In this document: positions 44,223 to 52,228 of the stretch, one piece after another
Position numbering within the stretch: position 1 is the first letter of the stretch
Layout of the letters: each line of letters begins with the position of its first letter
NCBI RefSeq assembly: GCF_015352985.1
Contig: NZ_JACYXF010000003.1
Location: forward strand, 124,001-188,000
Length of the DNA stretch: 64,000 bases
Reading direction: 5' to 3'
Origin: Noviherbaspirillum malthae
GTDB taxonomy: Bacteria > Pseudomonadota > Gammaproteobacteria > Burkholderiales > Burkholderiaceae_D
Notes under the pieces: model-generated
Seen by the model: only the letters and a program-made list of their open reading frames with translations
What the model was told of the DNA's origin: nothing
Database searches by the model: none
Translations under genes and position numbers: made by a program

Positions 44223-44858
44223 ATGGCTCATGTGACTTCAGACCAGATCCTCGCCACGCTACGCAAGCGCATCTTCGATGGCGACCTCGGCGGCGGCACG
44301 CCGCTCGATCAGGAACAGCTCGCGAACGAATTCGGCGTCGACGGCCTGCCGGTCAACGATGCGCTCAAGCGCCTCGAAGGCGAAGGCCTGGTGCGGCAAG
44401 ACCCGCAGAAGGGGACGGTGGTGCTGGTGCATACCATCGATGACGTAATCGAAATGCTCGACATCCGCATCGGTCTCGAAACGCGCGCGCTGAAACTGTC
44501 CATTCCGAATCTGCGCCATGCGCACATTGCCGAGGCCGAAGCCATCCTCGCCACCTACGACGAGGCGAACAGTCCGAGTTCGTGGGCCTACCTGAACCTC
44601 AAGTTCCATCTCACGCTCTACCGTCCCGCCAACCGGCCGCGCCTCTTGAGGATGATCGAAGACTTGGCGCTCGGCACGCAGCGCTATACCCGCATTCATA
44701 TCTCCGACATGCTGGGCCGCGACCGGCCGCAGCATGACCATTACGCGATCCTGCATGCGGCGCGCATCGGCGACGTGGACCTTGCTGTGCGCCTGCTCGA
44801 AGATCACATCACGCAGACGCAGCAGGCGCTGCTTGCTTCGCGCAAGAGGTCGGACTGA
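44223..44858 (+). CDS. GntR family regulator (FadR/FCD subfamily)
   Basis: A 211-residue regulator. The N-terminal GntR winged HTH (DQILATLRKRIFDGDLGGGTPLDQEQLANEFGVDGLPVNDALKRLEGEGLV) leads to an all-helical FCD ligand domain (IEMLDIRIGLETRALKL; HDHYAILHAARIGDVDLAVRLLEDHI with the metal-binding His pattern). Such proteins repress catabolic genes until an organic acid or amino acid binds. The start at 44223 opens the HTH directly. It is divergent from the FAD-dependent oxidoreductase, a likely target. Confidence 0.87.
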   Translation: MAHVTSDQILATLRKRIFDGDLGGGTPLDQEQLANEFGVDGLPVNDALKRLEGEGLVRQDPQKGTVVLVHTIDDVIEMLDIRIGLETRALKLSIPNLRHAHIAEAEAILATYDEANSPSSWAYLNLKFHLTLYRPANRPRLLRMIEDLALGTQRYTRIHISDMLGRDRPQHDHYAILHAARIGDVDLAVRLLEDHITQTQQALLASRKRSD

Positions 44859-44891
44859 TCCCGCCTGCGAAGGCAATGCTGGAGCGGCAGG

Positions 44892-45455
44892 TCACTTCTC
44901 CGCCACGAATGACTCGCCTGTTTCGAAGAAATTTCCTCCCGCCACGTAGTGGATACTGCGCGGACTGCCCTCGTCGAAGATCCAGTGCGCGTCCTTGAAT
45001 GCGCGCGCATCGGCCCAGGCAGCAACGACTTCGGCCAGGAAGAGATCGTAGGTCTGCTGGATGTGCGGCTCCGGGATCACGCGGCATTCCAGCCAGCCCA
45101 GGCATCCTTCCAGCAGCGGCGCTTTCACCTTGTCTCCCGCAAAGGCAGCAATGCGCTGGGCATCGAACTTGTCCGCCTCGCGGCCCGAGACCGATCCCAC
45201 GGCCAGCGTAATGCCGGCCAATTCTCGCGATGGAACGTTGAGCACGAATTCGCCCGAGCCTTCGACCAGTTCGCGCGTCAGCGTGTTGCGGTCGATCACT
45301 ACCGCGACCTTGGGCGGCGCATAGTCGAGCGGCATCGACCATGCCGCCGCCATCACGTTGCGCCGGCCTTCATGCTGGCTGCTGACCAGCACGGTGGGAC
45401 CGTGATTGAGCAGGCGGTAGGATTTGGCGAGGTCGACGGGAAGGCGTGTGGTCAT
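44892..45455 (-). CDS. Flavin reductase-like FMN-binding protein
   Basis: A 187-residue protein of the flavin reductase/FMN-binding split-barrel family. It shows GPTVLVSSQHEGRRNVMAAAWSMPLDYAPPKVAVVID, the usual FMN-binding opening, and ELAGITLAVGSVSGREADKF. It probably reduces FMN with NAD(P)H to feed a monooxygenase, or uses flavin itself. AAGGA lies upstream of the ATG at 45455. It is convergent with the GntR gene (33 bases apart). No monooxygenase partner is adjacent. Confidence 0.85.
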   Translation of the reverse strand: MTTRLPVDLAKSYRLLNHGPTVLVSSQHEGRRNVMAAAWSMPLDYAPPKVAVVIDRNTLTRELVEGSGEFVLNVPSRELAGITLAVGSVSGREADKFDAQRIAAFAGDKVKAPLLEGCLGWLECRVIPEPHIQQTYDLFLAEVVAAWADARAFKDAHWIFDEGSPRSIHYVAGGNFFETGESFVAEK

Positions 45456-45864
45456 GATGCGGCGGGTCCTTGATGAGGGTGTGGGGGAACGGTATTATGA
45501 ACAAGTGAAGAGGGGTTGGCCGGGGTTGGAAATCTTGTATCTGTAAAGGATAAGATTTGCGTTTTCATGTTGAGTCAAGGTGCACAAGACTTCCACCAAT
45601 TGCCGCTACGGGATAGCCCCCTTCTCCCGCAGGCGGGAGAAGGGTTGGGGATGAGGGGGATGGCCAATACCTCATACGGTTTTGGCAGCCGCCCTCACCC
45701 CTGTCCCCGCTCCGCGCCCCACGGTTCGGCTTGCAAGCCGAACCGGCTACGGCAGCGCAAACCATGGTTTGCGAAACCCTGCCTTCGCCCCGCTTGCGGG
45801 AGAGGGGTTCCCAACTGTGCATGGAAAATCTCAGCAAGAATGTCAGCTTGGCTAATATGCACCC
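45456..45864. other. 409-base intergenic region containing a repeat
   Basis: Divergent region between the flavin reductase gene and the gene at 45865. About half of it (45619-45812) is copy 1 of the multi-palindrome repeat; the rest is AT-richer leader DNA with no further signal seen. Confidence 0.6.
45619..45812 (+). repeat. Multi-palindrome intergenic repeat, copy 1
   Basis: A roughly 194-bp element made of several perfect palindromes: 12-bp arms around 45631-45632, a 22-bp palindrome at 45723-45744, an 18-bp palindrome CGCAAACCATGGTTTGCG just after, and a final CCCGCTTGCGGG block. An inverted second copy lies at 62331-62523. The outer parts match almost base for base; a middle segment of about 30 bases differs. 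No coding capacity. The form is that of dispersed REP/ERIC-like elements of proteobacteria. Confidence 0.8.
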
Positions 45865-46272
45865 ATGTTACCTACACTTCCCTTCCCCATCCGCACCGAA
45901 TGCCCACCCGGCGCATGCAACTGCGAGCGCGACCTCCTGCTGAGCGATCCCGCCGCCGATCTGCGCGTGCTGCGCCTGACCAGGGAAGAGGAAAAGCGCC
46001 TTGTAGCACGCATCGAAAACATTTCCAGCTATGCCGATCTGCGGCATATCGAAAAGCGCATGGCCGAGCAGCTGGGCATCGTGCTGCAGATCGCGCCGGG
46101 CGCGCGCGAGGTGCGCACCGTGCGCGGACTCAGCATCCAGCTCGCCGAACAGCGCGGCTTGTGCCGCAAGATCCGGCAATCGATTCCCGCCGCGGTGCGC
46201 AGGTGCCTGGAAGAGCATCCCGAGATCGTGTTCGCGATTCTCAACGAACACGATCTGCTGGGCTCGGGCTGA
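45865..46272 (+). CDS. Conserved-looking hypothetical protein, 135 residues
   Basis: No family name could be assigned. It is a soluble helical protein with a Cys cluster near the start (CPPGACNCER) and two further Cys later. It contains RLTREEEKRLVARIENISSYADLRHIEKRMAEQL and CRKIRQSIPAAVRRCLEEHPEIVFAILNEHDLLG. The N-terminal CxxxxCxC pattern could bind metal. Codon usage is typical of the region. It ends six bases before the convergent acyltransferase gene. It may function with it, but this is position only. Confidence 0.6.
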   Translation: MLPTLPFPIRTECPPGACNCERDLLLSDPAADLRVLRLTREEEKRLVARIENISSYADLRHIEKRMAEQLGIVLQIAPGAREVRTVRGLSIQLAEQRGLCRKIRQSIPAAVRRCLEEHPEIVFAILNEHDLLGSG

Positions 46273-46278
46273 CACCTC

Positions 46279-47073
46279 CTACTCGTCGGCAGGCTCGGCC
46301 CGCGTGCCCGGCGGCAGCGGCTTGCGCGTGCGTTCAAAGAAAGGTGTGGGTATGTCGAATTCGCTCTTCAGGCGCGCCACCCTCAGGGCATCGTTTTCAT
46401 AGCGCCTTGCATAGGACAGCAGCAGCGAGCCGATCTTCTCGAAGTGGCCGACATCTTCCAGGAACAGCACCATGGGTATCTGCAGGCCGGAATCGTCGCT
46501 GACGAAAGGCCGGCCGCAGCGATACAGGCCCAGGCGTTCGTAATGCGAGGCAAGAATGGGATTGCAATGCGTGATGCCCACCACGCGATCCTGTTCGCGC
46601 GTGAAGCAGTACATGCGGCACAGCATGCGCACCACGCGCCGCGACCAGTGAGCGTCCGGAGCCAGCGTCAGGGCATCGAGATAGGCGACCGGCATGCGCA
46701 GGCGCTGTATCACCCTGCCCAGGCCCAGTCTGTCGGCGCTGTCCTGGCTCGGCACGTCGAGCCACAGGCTGGCGCAGCCGGCGATCCTGCCCGGGCCATC
46801 GACGGCATAGAAGGTCTGCGGCGATCCGCGTTGGGTCGGCCACAGCATGCGCTGCGTGTGGTCGGCGCCGGGCGGCGATTTCCGGCCGCGCTCGACATGC
46901 GCCTCGTAGCGGAAGCGCGCCACCGCTTCCAGCTCTTCGCGGGTGGCGGCAATGCGCACTTCCGCCCCGCCGTGGTAGTCCCCGACGGCGGCTTGTTCGG
47001 TAAGCTCCTGGGCGAGGTCAGGCAGGTTCAGGTGAAGCCTTGTGCTGTACTGCCTGTTTGCATTCCGGTGCAT
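46279..47073 (-). CDS. GNAT-fold acyltransferase resembling FeeM/N-acyl amino acid synthase
   Basis: A 264-residue protein with a GNAT-like core. The segments AATREELEAVARFRYEAHVERGRK, GRIAGCASLWLDVPSQ and YLDALTLAPDAHWSRRVVRMLCRMYCFTREQ recall the FeeM/LuxI-related N-acyl amino acid synthases, which transfer fatty acyl groups from acyl-ACP to an amino acid or homoserine lactone precursor. The C-terminal helix (FEKIGSLLLSYARRYENDALRVARLKSEF) is typical of that group. No signal peptide. AGGA lies before the ATG. It is inferred to make a lipid-amino acid signal or lipid; no receptor gene is nearby. Confidence 0.62.
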   Translation of the reverse strand: MHRNANRQYSTRLHLNLPDLAQELTEQAAVGDYHGGAEVRIAATREELEAVARFRYEAHVERGRKSPPGADHTQRMLWPTQRGSPQTFYAVDGPGRIAGCASLWLDVPSQDSADRLGLGRVIQRLRMPVAYLDALTLAPDAHWSRRVVRMLCRMYCFTREQDRVVGITHCNPILASHYERLGLYRCGRPFVSDDSGLQIPMVLFLEDVGHFEKIGSLLLSYARRYENDALRVARLKSEFDIPTPFFERTRKPLPPGTRAEPADE

Positions 47074-47204
47074 GACATTCCTGGCGGGGTGGGGAGATGG
47101 GGACGGCGCTGAGAGCCCTATCAGACTTCATGGAAGGCCGGAAGTTTTCCCGGCTTTAACATGCATCAATGGCAGCCCCGTCCTGGTGCATCCCTATCAT
47201 ACGC

Positions 47205-47909
47205 TCAGGCGCGCTTGGGTATCTCCAGGCCCCTTGCCACGGCGGGACGCGCGACGAACGCGGCAAGTACGCGCTTTACGTTGGGAAAGTCATTGAAGCC
47301 GACGATCTCTCCTGCCTCATAGAAACCGACGAGATTGCGCACCCATGGGAAGGTGGCGATATCGGCGATGGTGTAGTCATCGCCCATCAGCCACTGGCGG
47401 TTTTCGAGCCGGCGCTCGAGCACGCCGAGCAGGCGCTTCGATTCGGCAACATAACGGTCGCGCGGCCGCTTGTCTTCGTATTCGCGTCCTGCGAATTTGT
47501 GGAAGAAGCCGAGCTGGCCGAACATCGGACCGATGCCGCCCATCTGGAACATCAGCCACTGTATGGTTTCGTAGCGTCCCGCGCCGTCCTGGGGAATGAA
47601 GCGGCCGGTCTTGTCGGCAAGATAGAGGAGGATGGCGCCGGATTCGAACAGCGGCAGCGGCTTTCCGTCCGGACCATTCGGATCGATGAGCGCAGGAATC
47701 TTGTTGTTGGGATTGAGCGAGATAAATTCCGGCGAGGTCTGGTCGTTATTTTCGAAGCGCACCAGATGCACTTCGTACGGCAGGCCGGTTTCCTCGAGCA
47801 TGATCGATGCCTTCACGCCGTTTGGGGTAGGCAGCGAATACAGCTGGATGCGGTCCGGATGCTGGGCAGGCCATTTGCGGGTGATGGGAAAGGCGGAGAG
47901 ATCGCTCAT
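47205..47909 (-). CDS. Glutathione S-transferase family protein (YfcG-like)
   Basis: A 234-residue glutathione-dependent oxidoreductase or transferase. The thioredoxin-like N-domain has IQLYSLPTPNGVKASIMLEETGLPYEVHLV with the TPNG active-site loop of the nu-class/YfcG group. NPNNKIPALIDPNGPDGKPLPLFESGAILLYLADK forms the glutathione site, and the C-domain is helical with DYTIADIATFPWVRNL. AAGGA five bases before the ATG at 47909 decides the start over a longer frame. YfcG-type enzymes act mainly as disulphide-bond oxidoreductases. It is a lone gene. Confidence 0.9.
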   Translation of the reverse strand: MSDLSAFPITRKWPAQHPDRIQLYSLPTPNGVKASIMLEETGLPYEVHLVRFENNDQTSPEFISLNPNNKIPALIDPNGPDGKPLPLFESGAILLYLADKTGRFIPQDGAGRYETIQWLMFQMGGIGPMFGQLGFFHKFAGREYEDKRPRDRYVAESKRLLGVLERRLENRQWLMGDDYTIADIATFPWVRNLVGFYEAGEIVGFNDFPNVKRVLAAFVARPAVARGLEIPKRA

Positions 47910-48012
47910 TGCATTCCTTGTTCGAGTCTTGGTTGGAAATGGACCGCAGACGCGCTTCCTTGCGCCTGCGGCGTGACGAACGAACAATATAACCACTTCC
48001 GGCGTTTTCTGC

Positions 48013-48040
48013 GCCGGCCCGCACCGCCGTGCGGGCCGGC
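48013..48040. terminator. Strong GC hairpin after the MFS gene
   Basis: Perfect 12-bp stem GCCGGCCCGCAC/GTGCGGGCCGGC with 4-base loop, starting five bases after the end of the minus-strand MFS gene. No T-tract follows, but the stem is very stable, so it is a likely transcription end. Confidence 0.6.
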
Positions 48041-48045
48041 CCGTC

Positions 48046-49335
48046 TCAGCTATACCGCAGCGTGGCGGCCTTGCTGGTCATGAGCAGCGCAGCCAGCGTC
48101 AGCAGGGCCGAAATCGCCAGGTAATAGCCGACATGCGCCAGCCCGTAATTGCTGGCCAGCCAGGTAGCGGCATAAGGCGCCAGCGAAGCGCCGAGAATGC
48201 CGCCCAAGTTGAAGGTCAGCGACGCGCCGGTATAGCGCACCTGCGGCGGAAACAGTTCCGACAGCAGCGTGCCGAGCGGACCATAGGTCAGCCCCATCAG
48301 GCCGAGACCGAGCGCCATGAACAGCGCCACCATGGTCAGGCTGCCGGAGCCGAACATCGGCGCCATCAGCAGGCCGAAGGCGGCGATCGCGGCCGTCACG
48401 ACGATCATCGTCGCACGGCGCCCATGGCGGTCGGCAACCACGGCCGACACCGGAATGGTGAGGCCGAAGAAGACCACCGAGAACAGCTGCAGCAGCAGGA
48501 ATTCACGGCGCGAGTAGCCGAGCGCGGTGGTGCCCCAGCTCAATGCGAACACCGTCATCAGGTAGAACAGGACGAAAGTGGCAAGCGCCATCAGCGTGCC
48601 GAGCACCAGCGTGCGGCCGTGTTCGCGCAGCACTTCCAGCACCGGCACCTTGACCCGCTCGTGCTTGTCGAGCACCTTCTGGAATTCCGGCGTCTCGGTG
48701 ATTTTCAGGCGCACGTACAGGCCGACCAGCACCAGCAGCGCGCTGGCGAGGAAGGGAATGCGCCAGCCGAAGGCAAAGAACTGCTCGTCGCTCATGATCT
48801 CGCCCAGCAGCAGGAAGATGCCGCCCGACAGGAAGAAGCCGATCGGCGCGCCGAGCTGCGGGAACATGCCGTACCAGGCACGCTTGCCCGGCGGTGCGTT
48901 CTCGGTCGCCAGCAGCACCGCGCCGCCCCACTCGCCGCCAAGGCCGAGGCCCTGGCCGAAGCGGCACAGCGCCAGCAGCAGCGGCGCCAGCGTGCCGATG
49001 GTGGCGTAGGTCGGCAGCAGGCCGATCACGACGGTGGAAATGCCCATCGTCAGCAACGCTGCCACCAGCGTCGCCTTGCGGCCGATGCGGTCGCCGTAGT
49101 GGCCGAACACCGCCGAGCCTACCGGACGGGCGAAGAAGGCGATCGCGAATGTGGCCAGCGACTGCAGCGTGGCGGCGGTGGCGTCCCCGGAAGGAAAGAA
49201 CAGCTTGGGGAAGACCAGCACGGCGGCGGTGGCATAGATGTAGAAGTCGAAGAATTCGATGGTGGTGCCGATGAGGCTGGCAAACAGCACGGTGCCCGGC
49301 GAATTCTTCCGGACGGCTGTTGTGGGGGTATGCAT
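48046..49335 (-). CDS. MFS transporter, metabolite:H+ symporter (MHS) type
   Basis: A 429-residue, 12-helix inner-membrane transporter. The N-terminus SPGTVLFASLIGTTIEFFDFYIYATAAVLVFP is the hallmark of the MHS family (KgtP, ShiA, ProP relatives), as is GHYGDRIGRKATL in loop 2-3 and LCRFGQGLGLGGEWGGAVLLATENAP in helix 4. Such proteins import organic acids or compatible solutes with protons. The ATG at 49335 starts the homologous region; the open frame upstream is repeat DNA. The substrate is unknown. Confidence 0.9.
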   Translation of the reverse strand: MHTPTTAVRKNSPGTVLFASLIGTTIEFFDFYIYATAAVLVFPKLFFPSGDATAATLQSLATFAIAFFARPVGSAVFGHYGDRIGRKATLVAALLTMGISTVVIGLLPTYATIGTLAPLLLALCRFGQGLGLGGEWGGAVLLATENAPPGKRAWYGMFPQLGAPIGFFLSGGIFLLLGEIMSDEQFFAFGWRIPFLASALLVLVGLYVRLKITETPEFQKVLDKHERVKVPVLEVLREHGRTLVLGTLMALATFVLFYLMTVFALSWGTTALGYSRREFLLLQLFSVVFFGLTIPVSAVVADRHGRRATMIVVTAAIAAFGLLMAPMFGSGSLTMVALFMALGLGLMGLTYGPLGTLLSELFPPQVRYTGASLTFNLGGILGASLAPYAATWLASNYGLAHVGYYLAISALLTLAALLMTSKAATLRYS

Positions 49336-49666
49336 TGTGTGTTCCGTTTCTGATGTTGCGTGTTGAATGGCTGGATTGGGACGGCTCGGCTCTGTCCAAG
49401 CGGGATAAATTCCCGCCTGAGTCCGCACGTGCCATGTAGCTCCTTCCCCTTCAAGGGGAAGGTTGGGATGGGGATGGGGTACAGCTGCGTGCTTTGCTTT
49501 GTACCCCATCCCCACCCTAACCCTCCACCTCGCCGGCCGCCCTTGAAGGGGAGGGAACGTCAAGGTCTTGACGAAGTGCGGGGCATCCTTAACGTCTACC
49601 GGAGGGGTGAGGATAAAGAACAGACAACCGCCACTACCCAATCCACCGGCAAGGCACAGCAAAAAA
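49336..49666. other. 331-base intergenic region with palindromic repeat
   Basis: Separates the MFS gene start from the end of the efflux operon (both minus strand). It contains the repeat at 49442-49557. No other signal is clear; a promoter for the MFS gene must lie here or in the repeat. Confidence 0.5.
49442..49557. repeat. Palindromic intergenic repeat
   Basis: Begins with a perfect 21-bp palindrome (49442-49462, CCTTCCCCTT-c-AAGGGGAAGG). A 14-bp perfect inverted pair follows (49469-49482 and 49501-49514, TGGGGATGGGGTAC/GTACCCCATCCCCA), and the element ends in a related CCCTTGAAGGGGAGGG block. Similar in style to, but different from, the repeats at 45619 and 62331. Confidence 0.7.
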
Positions 49667-51109
49667 TCACTGCGCCGAAGCGCCGTCCTCTCCTTCCCAA
49701 CCTCCGCCCAACGCCAGGAACAACGCAATCTGGTTCGTGGCCAGTTGCGCATCCGAGGCCGCCAGCGCACTTTCGCTGCTTGCCAGCGTGCGGTCGGCGT
49801 CGAGTGTGGTCAGGAATTCGGTTCGGCCGTAGCGATACAGCGTGCGCGCCTGCTGCGCGGCAAGTTCGCTCTGGTCACGCGCCTGCCTGAGGGCGGCGTT
49901 GCGGTCCAGCTCCTGCGCATAGGCGGTCAGGGCGGTCTCGGTTTCGCGCAGGGCGTTGAGCACGGCCGCATCGAAGCGGGCGAGCGCGGCGTCGCTGCCG
50001 GCGCGCGCCTGCGCGATGCGGCTGCGGACGCCGCGCGTCGGCAGGCTCCATGAAATCAGGGGACCCAGGCTCCAGCGGTAGGTCGCGGCGCTGCCGAACT
50101 GGCCGAGCGCGCCGCTGCTGCCCGCCGACAGCCCGAGGCTGATCGAGGGATAGAGGTCGGCGGTGGCGACGCCGATGCGCGCCACCGTGCCCGCCAGCGC
50201 GCGTTCGGCCTGGCGGATGTCGGGACGGCGGCGCAGCAGCGCGGCGCCGTCGCCGACCGGAATGGGCGTGGTCAGGTGCGGCGCGGCATCGCATGCGGCG
50301 ATCGATGCCGGCAAAGCAGCCGGCGGCCTGCCGGTCAGCACCGCGAGGCGGTAAAGGGCACTGCGCTGCTGGGTCTGCAGCGGCGGAACGGCGGCCCGAA
50401 GCTGTTCCAGCTGGCTGCGGGCGCGGCTGACATCGAGCGCGGTGCCGCGTCCGGCCTGCGTACGCTCGCCGGTGAGGCGCACCACGTCCCCTTGCAGCGA
50501 CAGCGATTTTTCCGCCACTGCGATCTGGCGCCGCGCCGAGCAGGCATCGGCGAAGGCGCGCGCGGTATCGGCGGCGACTGTGACCCTTGCCAGGTCGTAG
50601 GCGGCCGCGGCAGCGTCGGCATCTGCGCCGGCGGCTTCCACGGCACGGGCAATCTTGCCGAACAGGTCGAGCTGATAGGACACGCTGATGCCGGCGTCAT
50701 AGGAACCGGATGAGGACAGCGGGCCGGGCAAGCCCTTGGCAGCGGCGGAAGGACGGCCGTAAGCCGGTGCAGCACTGACGCCGGCCGCCGGATGGCCTGC
50801 GGCTTCCGCTTCCTCGCGCAACGCGCGGGCGCGTGCAAGATTGGCCGCAGCGGCCCGCAGGTCGGTATTGGCCTGCAGCGCCTGCTCGACTAGGCCGTCC
50901 AGCGTGGCGTCATGGTACAGGTGCCACCAGCGCGGCGGCAGCGGCGCGCTGGTGAACGCAGGGTTTCCCGCATTGGCGAAGTCCTGCCCGACGTCGTCGC
51001 GGCGCGCCGCGGCTTGCTGCGGCACCTCGTAATCGGGACCGACCATGGCGCAGCCGCCCAGCAGCACCAGGAATGCAAGGAGGGCTGGCAGCAGATAACG
51101 CTTCATCAT
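49667..51109 (-). CDS. RND/EmrAB-type efflux outer-membrane lipoprotein (NodT family)
   Basis: A 480-residue outer-membrane channel protein of the TolC/OprM-like NodT family. The lipobox LLGGC at residues 16-20 marks the lipidated Cys. Two OEP repeats follow with family segments RWWHLYHDATLDGLVEQAL, SYQLDLFGKIARAVEAA, RRRPDIRQAERALAGTVARIGVATADLYPSISLGLS, and a C-terminal DADRTLASSESAL helix. It forms the exit duct for the efflux complex. Its start overlaps the hlyD-like stop. It is the last gene of the five-gene marR-controlled operon. Confidence 0.9.
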   Translation of the reverse strand: MMKRYLLPALLAFLVLLGGCAMVGPDYEVPQQAAARRDDVGQDFANAGNPAFTSAPLPPRWWHLYHDATLDGLVEQALQANTDLRAAAANLARARALREEAEAAGHPAAGVSAAPAYGRPSAAAKGLPGPLSSSGSYDAGISVSYQLDLFGKIARAVEAAGADADAAAAAYDLARVTVAADTARAFADACSARRQIAVAEKSLSLQGDVVRLTGERTQAGRGTALDVSRARSQLEQLRAAVPPLQTQQRSALYRLAVLTGRPPAALPASIAACDAAPHLTTPIPVGDGAALLRRRPDIRQAERALAGTVARIGVATADLYPSISLGLSAGSSGALGQFGSAATYRWSLGPLISWSLPTRGVRSRIAQARAGSDAALARFDAAVLNALRETETALTAYAQELDRNAALRQARDQSELAAQQARTLYRYGRTEFLTTLDADRTLASSESALAASDAQLATNQIALFLALGGGWEGEDGASAQ

Positions 51110-52011
51110 GGTTTCGCCGACGCCGTCTTGTCAGCCTGCGCGCGATCGGAAGGCAGCACCGCCACCGTCGCGGTCTGGCCCGCTATCAGCCGCACGCCGG
51201 CGGGCACGCCGTCGAGCGCGATGCGCACCGGGATGCGCTGCGCCAGCCGCACCCAGTTGAAGGTGGGATTGATGTTGGGCAGCAGATTGCTGCCGGTGCT
51301 GCGGTCGCGGTCGAAGATGCCTTCGGCAATGCTTTCGACGCGGCCTGCGAGCGCTTCCCGGTGCCCCATCAGCACCACGCGGGCGCGGTCGCCGACATGG
51401 ATGCCGCCGAGCTTGGTTTCCTCGAAATAGCCTTCGACATAAAAGCCGTTTCGGTCCACCACCGCCAGCACCGCACGGCCGGCGCTCACGTACGCGCCGG
51501 CCTGCAGATCGAGATTGGTCACATAGCCGCTGACCGGCGACACGACCCGGGTGCGGTCGAGATTGAGCCTGGCGACATCGCGGCTGACGACGGCCTGCTC
51601 CAGCGCGGCGCGGATCTGGTCGACCTTGGCCAGGCTTTGCTCCCGCGCTTCCTGCGCCACCAGGTCGCGCAGCTGGACGTTGCGCCGGGCTTCCTTCTCG
51701 GCCTGGGCGAGCGCGGTCTGCTGCGCCTGCACCGCTGCCTGCGCCTGCCGCAGCGCCAGTTCGAAGCGGGCGCGGTCGACGTCGAACAGCACGTCGCCGG
51801 CCTTGACCGCCTGGTTGTCGCGCACATGCACATTTGTCACCAGCCCGGTGATGTCGGGCGCAACCTGCACCACATTGGTCTTGACGCGGCCGTCGCGCGT
51901 CCAGGGTTCAAGTTCGTAGTGCTTCCACAGCTGCACTGCGGCGAACAGGGCGGCGGCGACGGCGAGAAGCGTGATGCTGATGCGGCCGATGGCCGGCATG
52001 GATATCTTCAT
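51106..52011 (-). CDS. HlyD/EmrA-type membrane fusion protein
   Basis: A 301-residue periplasmic adaptor. One N-terminal transmembrane helix (ITLLAVAAALFAAVQLWKHY) is followed by a lipoyl/barrel-sandwich half (DITGLVTNVHVRDNQAVKAGDVLFDVD), an alpha-helical hairpin and the second lipoyl half (VVSPVSGYVTNLDLQAGAYVSAG). It links the inner-membrane FUSC pump to the outer-membrane duct, as AaeA does with AaeB. It lies eight bases after the DUF1656 gene and overlaps the NodT gene. Confidence 0.9.
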   Translation of the reverse strand: MKISMPAIGRISITLLAVAAALFAAVQLWKHYELEPWTRDGRVKTNVVQVAPDITGLVTNVHVRDNQAVKAGDVLFDVDRARFELALRQAQAAVQAQQTALAQAEKEARRNVQLRDLVAQEAREQSLAKVDQIRAALEQAVVSRDVARLNLDRTRVVSPVSGYVTNLDLQAGAYVSAGRAVLAVVDRNGFYVEGYFEETKLGGIHVGDRARVVLMGHREALAGRVESIAEGIFDRDRSTGSNLLPNINPTFNWVRLAQRIPVRIALDGVPAGVRLIAGQTATVAVLPSDRAQADKTASAKP

Positions 52012-52018
52012 GGCGAAC

Positions 52019-52228
52019 TCAATAGAAACCGGGCGAGGTTAAATGGCTGGCAAGCGCCAGCACGATCATGAACAGCGCGGCATCGAACAGCGCGGGATGC
52101 CAGACCAGGCGGTAGAAACCGAAGCGCGCCAGCATCCAGGACAATGCCTTCGTCGCGATCAGCGACAGCAGGCACAGCACCAGCAGCCAGGGCACGTAGA
52201 TGCCGACGACACTGAGTTCCCCGATCAT
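52019..52228 (-). CDS. DUF1656 family membrane protein (AaeX-like)
   Basis: A 69-residue inner-membrane protein with two hydrophobic helices, MIGELSVVGIYVPWLLVLCLLSLIATKALSWML and the second near the C-terminus. The DUF1656/AaeX family always sits with AaeAB-type pumps and is thought to assist them. Its start overlaps the FUSC stop (ATGA, 52225-52228). The HlyD gene follows eight bases later. Confidence 0.88.
   Translation of the reverse strand: MIGELSVVGIYVPWLLVLCLLSLIATKALSWMLARFGFYRLVWHPALFDAALFMIVLALASHLTSPGFY

Noticed and set aside
45619..45812. Palindromic blocks considered as a CRISPR array
   Set aside because: The blocks differ from one another and have no regular repeat-spacer spacing; a second copy elsewhere shows it is a dispersed repeat.
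48133..49353. Long open frame opposite the MFS gene
   Set aside because: Extremely Arg/Gln/His-rich translation typical of antisense to a membrane protein.
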